A stretch of DNA of 64,000 bases, taken from NCBI RefSeq assembly GCF_016587415.1, contig NZ_BNJI01000002.1:744001-808000 (forward strand), read 5' to 3'. Positions 58,881-64,000 of the stretch are shown here, piece after piece. The DNA is from Ktedonobacter sp. SOSP1-85 (GTDB taxonomy: Bacteria; Chloroflexota; Ktedonobacteria; Ktedonobacterales; Ktedonobacteraceae). A program made the position numbers and the translations under genes. The notes under the pieces were generated by a model. It made no database searches, was not told where the DNA came from, and was given only the letters and a program-made list of their open reading frames with translations. Within the stretch, counting starts at the first letter, position 1; the number at the start of each line of letters is the position of its first letter.

Positions 58881-61800
58881 ATGGAGAAGGTATCGCCACC
58901 CATTGGAACGGTTTGCAACGGCTGTTTGGTATACGAGCAGCAGGGCCAGCACCTGGTCGTACTACTCGATACCCCATCCTGGTATGCCTGGCTGGAAATA
59001 GCCACCACTTTCACCTTTACCTGTGAAGAGGGAACCTTTACCGCGCACAAGGCGCGGGCTGGCAATCGGCGGGGTGGGTGGTACTGGCGAGCCTATCGTC
59101 GCAAGCGCGGACGACTCGCGCGCTGTTACCTGGGCGTCTCCAGCAATCTCACGTTCACTAAACTACGGGAGGCGGCCCGCCGCTTGGCAGGAGAGGCTGA
59201 GGATACGCCACCTCTTGTGCCGGTTCCCATCTCACCTCGAGGACGAACATCGACGGTGATCCTCCAGAGCACCATCACTCCCCCGCGTCTGCCAATGCAG
59301 CATGTGGCGCGCCCCCGCCTGCTCACGCTCTTGGAGCAGGGTCTGCGAGGACCAGTGACGCTGGTCTCGGCTCCTGCTGGCTCTGGCAAAACCACACTGC
59401 TGGCCGAATGGGCTGCCACGGCTACGAAGCCGGTGGCTTGGCTTTCCTGCGAGGAGGCAGAGAACGACCCGGCGCGCTTCCTTTCCTCGCTCATCGCTGC
59501 TCTGGCGCGTGTCGATGCGCGCCTGGACAGCGCGGCTCAGACGGATCGGCCCTGGCATCCCCACGAGCACGAACAGGTGCTAACTCGTCTCCTCAACGAC
59601 CTTGAGCGCCTGCTCCAGCGCGACACGGTCTTGGTCTTGGATGACATCCACCATCTCACGACCGAGGCGAGTCAGGCCCTGCTGCTCTTTATGTTGACCC
59701 ATCTTCCCTCGCGCCTGCATCTGCTGCTCGGTACACGAATGGACCCGCCGAGGCTTGCACGTTTGCAAGCAGGTCAGCAGATCTATGAACTGCCCAGAGA
59801 GGCTCTGGGGTTTCTATCCGCCGAAGTTGAGGCATTTGCGCATGCGATGGGGCTCCCGCTCAGCTCTGAGGCGATCCGTCTGCTGGAAGAGCGGACTGAG
59901 GGCTGGATTGCTGGCATCCAATTGCTGACGCTGGCCCTACGCGGGCACATCGATGCTGCAGAAGTGCTCCGGACGACGAGGGTAACTCATCGCTTTCTCC
60001 TGGATTATGTGTGTGAAGAAATCCTGCTGCGGCAACCACCGGAGATGCAGCGCTTTTTGCTCCGGACCAGCATTCTGGAGCGACTCACCGGGCCGCTCTG
60101 CGAGAGCGTTACTGAAGAGTCTGGTGGCCAGCGGAAGCTCGCAACCCTGCTCCAGGAAAACCTCTTCGTCAGTGCGTTGGATGACACAGCTACCTGGTAT
60201 CGCTACCATCCGCTCTTCGCCGAAACGCTGCGCACCCTGCTCCAGCAACAGGAGCCAGCGCTGGTGCCGGAACTGTATCGTCGAGCCAGTTGCTGGTATG
60301 AACAGCATGGGTGGGCAGAGGACGCCTGTGAGTATGCGTATCGAGCTTCCGACCTGCCTCACGCAGCACACTTGCTGGCGGAGTTGGTGCCATCTTTCGT
60401 GGAACAGGGAAAGCTTGTGCGCCTGAGACACTGGCTGGATCGGCTTCCGCAGGAGGTCATCGCGGCCTCGGTGTATCTCTCCCTTGCCTTGATCTGGACC
60501 CAGCCCCTACGCACGTCGCAGCCGCCTGACCCTGAAGGGGTCATCAAGCACCTCACAGGGCTGCTCAAGACGCATGAAAAGGACGATCCCGAGGCACAGG
60601 CAGAACTGCAACGAGAGCTGGCGTTGCAACAGGCAACGCTGGCGCTGGCCCGAGGGGATATCCCGCAAGCGCTTTCCCGCGCTGCGGAGATGACGCGTTC
60701 GCTCACGGGCCCCGAAACAACCTGGAGTCGGTTCACCCTCTGGCGCCAGCGCGTGCTCCTTGGAGCTGCCTATCATGTCAGTGGGGATCTCCTGGCCTCG
60801 GAGCAGACCTTGCGGCAAGCCTTGCCTGCTGGCGGACCCAGCCCCAATTTCGTGGTCATCGCCAGTCTCGATGAGCTGTACGAGGAACTGGGGCAATTAC
60901 GCGAACTGGGACGGCTCTATGAGGACTTGTTCCGCGCGCTCGCCTGGCACCACCATCTCCCGTCCCTGGCTCTCGCCATGGCGCATCAGCGCTATGGAGT
61001 CCTGTTGTATGAGTGGAATCGCCTGCAAGAAGCGGAGTCCTCTGCACAGCAATCCCTCGAACTGGTTCCACACCTGGATCTTGCTCGTCCCAGCCCCTGG
61101 CTGGCACTGCTCGGGCTCGGAGTCCTGGCGCGTGTGGCCCTGGCGCAAGGCAACATTAAGCGAGCCAGGCAGCTCCTGGAGAGCGAAGCGTTTGACGTGG
61201 CGCAGTTTCCAGTTCCCCAGGGGAGCAAAGACGTGTTGATCCTGATTCCGGTCCGCCTTGCCCTGCGTTGCGGGCAGCTTGATCCTGCCTTGCAGTGGGC
61301 CTCGACCTGCGGGTTACACTCTGATGATCCGCTCACGAGCCCCCTGGGGAAGGGTCGCTACGCGGGCTATGTCACGTTGGCGCGGGTTTTGATCGCACGT
61401 GGACGAGGCCACCCGAATGCCCTGGCGCTCTCTCAAGCACAGATTCTTTTGGACCATCTGCTGGAGATCGCCGTTGGGACAGGTGCTCATGGTCGGCTCA
61501 TCGAGATCCAGATGCTGCGCGCGCTAGCGCTGCACGCCCAGGGCAAGGCCAGGCAGGCGCTAGCCACCCTGGGACCCATCCTCGCTCAAGCCGAGCCAGA
61601 AGGGTATCTGCGCCTGTTTGCCGATGAAGGCGAGGTGATGGGGCACATGCTCGCGCTGATGGCCCCCTTTACCACCGCCTCGCCTGACTACCTTCAGCGC
61701 ATCCAGGCGGCGATCGTGCCCGTCTGGCAGGCCCAGCCCGATGCCGCGACACAACCAGCACCACGCTCGACGCTCTATGAGCCGCTGAGTGCACGGGAGT

Positions 61801-61979
61801 GGGACGTCTTGCAACTGGTGGCCGAGGGCCTCTCCAACCAGCAGATCGCCGAGCACCTGGTACTCAGCCTGTATACTGTCAAACTCCATGTCAAGCATCT
61901 CCTGGCGAAACTGGGCGCCACAAATCGCACCCAGGCCGTGGCCCGGGCACGTGCCTTGCACATCCTCCCTTCCTCGTGA
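58881..61979 (+). CDS. MalT-like LuxR family ATPase regulator (1032 residues) with extra N-terminal domain
   Basis: ATG at 58881, after GGAGGGTTGTCAC, is preferred over 58773. Residues 33-103 carry the same extra domain as the regulator at 28917: WYAWL, TTFTFTCEEG, GWYWRAYRRK and RCYLGVSSNLTFTKLREAAR. The ATPase has Walker A SAPAGSGKTT (about 163-172) and Walker B VLVLDDIHH. TPR-like repeats fill about 430-930, and the C-terminus SAREWDVLQLVAEGLSNQQI with LYTVKLHVKHLLAKLGATNR is the LuxR helix-turn-helix. It is followed on the same strand by the DUF1214/DUF1254 pair 140 bases downstream, a possible target. Confidence 0.92.
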   Translation: MEKVSPPIGTVCNGCLVYEQQGQHLVVLLDTPSWYAWLEIATTFTFTCEEGTFTAHKARAGNRRGGWYWRAYRRKRGRLARCYLGVSSNLTFTKLREAARRLAGEAEDTPPLVPVPISPRGRTSTVILQSTITPPRLPMQHVARPRLLTLLEQGLRGPVTLVSAPAGSGKTTLLAEWAATATKPVAWLSCEEAENDPARFLSSLIAALARVDARLDSAAQTDRPWHPHEHEQVLTRLLNDLERLLQRDTVLVLDDIHHLTTEASQALLLFMLTHLPSRLHLLLGTRMDPPRLARLQAGQQIYELPREALGFLSAEVEAFAHAMGLPLSSEAIRLLEERTEGWIAGIQLLTLALRGHIDAAEVLRTTRVTHRFLLDYVCEEILLRQPPEMQRFLLRTSILERLTGPLCESVTEESGGQRKLATLLQENLFVSALDDTATWYRYHPLFAETLRTLLQQQEPALVPELYRRASCWYEQHGWAEDACEYAYRASDLPHAAHLLAELVPSFVEQGKLVRLRHWLDRLPQEVIAASVYLSLALIWTQPLRTSQPPDPEGVIKHLTGLLKTHEKDDPEAQAELQRELALQQATLALARGDIPQALSRAAEMTRSLTGPETTWSRFTLWRQRVLLGAAYHVSGDLLASEQTLRQALPAGGPSPNFVVIASLDELYEELGQLRELGRLYEDLFRALAWHHHLPSLALAMAHQRYGVLLYEWNRLQEAESSAQQSLELVPHLDLARPSPWLALLGLGVLARVALAQGNIKRARQLLESEAFDVAQFPVPQGSKDVLILIPVRLALRCGQLDPALQWASTCGLHSDDPLTSPLGKGRYAGYVTLARVLIARGRGHPNALALSQAQILLDHLLEIAVGTGAHGRLIEIQMLRALALHAQGKARQALATLGPILAQAEPEGYLRLFADEGEVMGHMLALMAPFTTASPDYLQRIQAAIVPVWQAQPDAATQPAPRSTLYEPLSAREWDVLQLVAEGLSNQQIAEHLVLSLYTVKLHVKHLLAKLGATNRTQAVARARALHILPSS

Positions 61980-62121
61980 GGAGGACATGATCCCCACGAA
62001 ATACCTCTTTCGAGGGAAGACAGCCTGGCTGTTTTGCGGTAGATTCTGCAATAGAAAGAACATAACAATATGTTATATCTCCTGTTTCAACCAGCAATAG
62101 ACATGGGGGAAAGGAATTCCT

Positions 62122-63273
62122 ATGCAAGAACAAGGTATGGCGCGCCGGGGAGGCGCTGCGTTCATCTGGAAATGGGGAGCGATCTGTGGGGCCGTGCTGG
62201 GCGCGATCCAGATCATCATCTCGCTGCTCTCCCCTGGATCGCTCAAGACAATCATTGACGTTCTGGTGTGGCTGGTCGCATTTTTCGTGATCGGCCTGTT
62301 CGCCGCTCGCCAGACCGGCAGGGTTACGACCGGCGCGCTGGTCGGACTGGTCGCGGGTCTGATCGGTGGCCTGATCGCGGTGATCTTTGCCATTGTGCAA
62401 ATCGCGACCAATGGGCAGGTCACGCAGGCCCTCAATCGAGCCGGGCAGCGTGGCGGGAGTCTCTCGCCAGGTGTATTATACACGATCGTCGTCGTTCTCA
62501 TCGCTCTCAGCCTGATCGTGACCCTCGCCTTAGAGCTCGGTCTGGGAGTGGGCCTCGGCGCTCTGGGAGGTCTGGTTGGACGGCGTCTTGCCAGGCCAGC
62601 CACATCCACCCCCGTTGTCGATCCGGGATGGACCCCACCGTCCCCTCCCTTGCCTCGTTCACCGGCCAGACATCGAGCCTGGGCTTCCCTCCTGAACCTC
62701 GCGTTCGCGGTGCTGGGGATTCTCGCGGGAGCGGTGCTGGCAATTCTCACGGCCGGTCTTCTCATTAACGCCCAGGCCAATGCCATGCAAACGACGACCA
62801 ATGGCTGGAATATCAGCTTGCAATGTGGCAAGGCCAGCAATGGCATCTTTCTGCAAGCCGCCTGCGCCCAGACCCTCCCCATGGTCAACCTGCCGCAAGA
62901 GGCGGTGTACTGGACGGCGACGGTGGATGGGGCGGGTCAGACGCTCACTGGAGGCCATGACTACCGCCTGCACTTCCCACCGGGAGGGCTGCCGCCCAAC
63001 CAGGCCTTCTGGTCGCTGACCATGACCAACACGCAGGGCCAGATGGTGGCCAATCCGAGCAACCGCTACAGCGTCGGTGACCGGTCGGGCCTGGTGCCCA
63101 ACACCGACGGCTCCATTGACATCTACATCCAGCAGGCCGCCCCGGCGGGGCACGAAGCAAACTGGCTTCCGGCCCCCGGCGGGTACTTCAAGCTCTGGCT
63201 CCGGGTCTATCAGCCCGGCGCGGCTATCCTCAGTGGCGCGTACCACGTGCCGCCTATCGTGGAGGTGCACTAA
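62122..63273 (+). CDS. Polytopic membrane protein with C-terminal DUF1214 domain
   Basis: A 383-residue protein. Residues 1-150 contain four hydrophobic, Gly-rich helices, followed by a Pro-rich loop, a fifth helix (about 193-217) and an extracytoplasmic C-terminal domain (about 250-383). That domain matches DUF1214: YWTATVDGAGQTLTGGHDYR, FPPGGLPPNQAFWSLTMTNT, NRYSVGDRSGL and GGYFKLWLRVYQP. GGAAAGG lies before the ATG. Its stop overlaps the next gene's start by one base (TAATG). DUF1214 and DUF1254 usually form one secreted protein; here they are split and membrane-anchored. Function unknown. Confidence 0.85.
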   Translation: MQEQGMARRGGAAFIWKWGAICGAVLGAIQIIISLLSPGSLKTIIDVLVWLVAFFVIGLFAARQTGRVTTGALVGLVAGLIGGLIAVIFAIVQIATNGQVTQALNRAGQRGGSLSPGVLYTIVVVLIALSLIVTLALELGLGVGLGALGGLVGRRLARPATSTPVVDPGWTPPSPPLPRSPARHRAWASLLNLAFAVLGILAGAVLAILTAGLLINAQANAMQTTTNGWNISLQCGKASNGIFLQAACAQTLPMVNLPQEAVYWTATVDGAGQTLTGGHDYRLHFPPGGLPPNQAFWSLTMTNTQGQMVANPSNRYSVGDRSGLVPNTDGSIDIYIQQAAPAGHEANWLPAPGGYFKLWLRVYQPGAAILSGAYHVPPIVEVH

Positions 63274-63965
63274 TGGCGAACATGGAAAACCAGGAACCGA
63301 ACAACCAGGAGAGCGCGGCTGCGTCCAGCTTCTCGCAGACCTCGCAGACTCGGACGAGAAGCTGGTGGAAGGTCCCCCTGCTCACCTTCGCCGTGACCGC
63401 CCTGGTCGTGTGGGGAGTCGGCGCCTTCGCTTACCCCTACCTCTATACGCGTCTCATCTACAACGGGTTGGAGAACGCGGTCGTCCAGCACGGCATAAGC
63501 CCAGGCAGTTCCTCTGGCATTCCCATCAATACGCTCTATACGATGCCCACCCTTGCTTCCCCCTCGCAGTCCAACGCCCTGGGGAGCACCGGGAACCACG
63601 ACACGCTCTACACTGGGGGCTGGCTCGATCTGAGCACAGGGCCGGAGGTGTTGCACGTGCCGGACATGGCTGGCCGCTATTACAGCGTCCAGTTGACGGA
63701 CCCGTGGGGAACGGACTTCGCCTATGTGGGCCGGCGCACCACCGGGACGCAGGCTGGCGACTATCTCATTAGCGGACCGGGCTGGCAGGGAAAGGTGCCG
63801 GTTGGGGTGAGACAGATCGCCTCGCCGAACAACATGGTGTTGCTGATCGGACGCACGCTCGTGGAAAGCGACAGCGACCTGGCCACGGCCTATGGGCTGG
63901 CGAAGCAGATCCAGCTCACACCGCTAAGCCAGTGGAAACCCAGCTACAGGAGCAAGATTGGATAG
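63273..63965 (+). CDS. Membrane-anchored DUF1254-domain protein
   Basis: A 230-residue protein with one N-terminal helix (VPLLTFAVTALVVWGVGAFA, about 33-52) and an extracytoplasmic DUF1254 domain: PINTLYTMPTLASPSQSNAL, NHDTLYTGGWLDLSTGPEVL and DMAGRYYSVQLTDPWGTDFA are its typical stretches. GGAGG stands seven bases before the ATG, inside the preceding gene. The gene is translationally coupled to the DUF1214 partner, so the two halves probably assemble at the outer membrane face. Some relatives of such proteins are linked to envelope or lipid matters, but there is no firm function. Confidence 0.87.
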   Translation: MANMENQEPNNQESAAASSFSQTSQTRTRSWWKVPLLTFAVTALVVWGVGAFAYPYLYTRLIYNGLENAVVQHGISPGSSSGIPINTLYTMPTLASPSQSNALGSTGNHDTLYTGGWLDLSTGPEVLHVPDMAGRYYSVQLTDPWGTDFAYVGRRTTGTQAGDYLISGPGWQGKVPVGVRQIASPNNMVLLIGRTLVESDSDLATAYGLAKQIQLTPLSQWKPSYRSKIG

Positions 63966-64000
63966 GCTGACCCTTTCCATGTCCTATGCAGTCGCTTGCG

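Overview
The window looks like chromosomal DNA of a Chloroflexota bacterium, most probably of the class Ktedonobacteria (an inference from gene content; no rRNA or tRNA gene is present to settle it). Pointers are three very large ATPase/LuxR regulators, two of which carry an extra N-terminal domain, F420-type oxidoreductases, carbohydrate ABC systems with LacI regulators, a lipoprotein-type S53 peptidase, several secreted cell-wall hydrolases and many orphan sensor kinases. GC content is moderate. Starts are mostly ATG with clear AGGAGG-like sites, with several GTG and TTG starts. About twenty intergenic spaces hold very long, nearly perfect inverted repeats with short loops.

Layout. 1-6.4 kb: a redox and regulator cluster (FAD reductase and SDR divergent from a TetR gene; an autoregulated LmrA/YxaF-type TetR gene coupled to a metallo-beta-lactamase-fold hydrolase; an IS630-type transposase remnant; MerR-YceI; a Ddn-like F420 enzyme). 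6.6-8.5 kb: an NRAMP-related transporter with altered metal-site motifs behind a leader of about 470 nt. 8.6-20.4 kb: two sugar loci. The first (LacI, GH35 beta-galactosidase, ABC system) has lost most of its transporter: the binding-protein gene is frameshifted and then fused by deletion to the end of the second permease gene. The second (binding protein, two permeases, LacI, GH51 arabinofuranosidase) is intact and carries two identical 14-bp LacI operators, one in front of the transporter operon and one in front of GH51.

20.4-36 kb: a small basic protein, a GlsB/YeaQ membrane protein, a LuxR ATPase regulator, a nested palindromic element of about 305 bp, a VOC dioxygenase-like protein, a sedolisin, a second LuxR regulator, a MarR/DrrAB-like efflux operon and a PAS histidine kinase. 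36-56 kb: two paralogous secreted N-acetylmuramoyl-L-alanine amidases, argF convergent with dnaE, a GAF histidine kinase, a translationally coupled pair of an unknown protein and a PhnD-like protein without signal peptide, a membrane-anchored CHAP protein, a response regulator with a frameshifted histidine kinase, a 75-residue protein, an F420 LLM oxidoreductase and a secreted C39-like peptidase. 56-64 kb: an FAD monooxygenase-like protein, dodecin, a small membrane protein, a third LuxR regulator and a DUF1214/DUF1254 gene pair.

Four dispersed repeat families are visible: A (81 bp, two copies in opposite orientation), B (about 70 bp, predicted three-way-junction fold with compensatory changes, two full copies and one partial), C (TGTAGGGTCC-type palindromes, two copies) and D (23-bp flanks shared by two otherwise unrelated hairpins).
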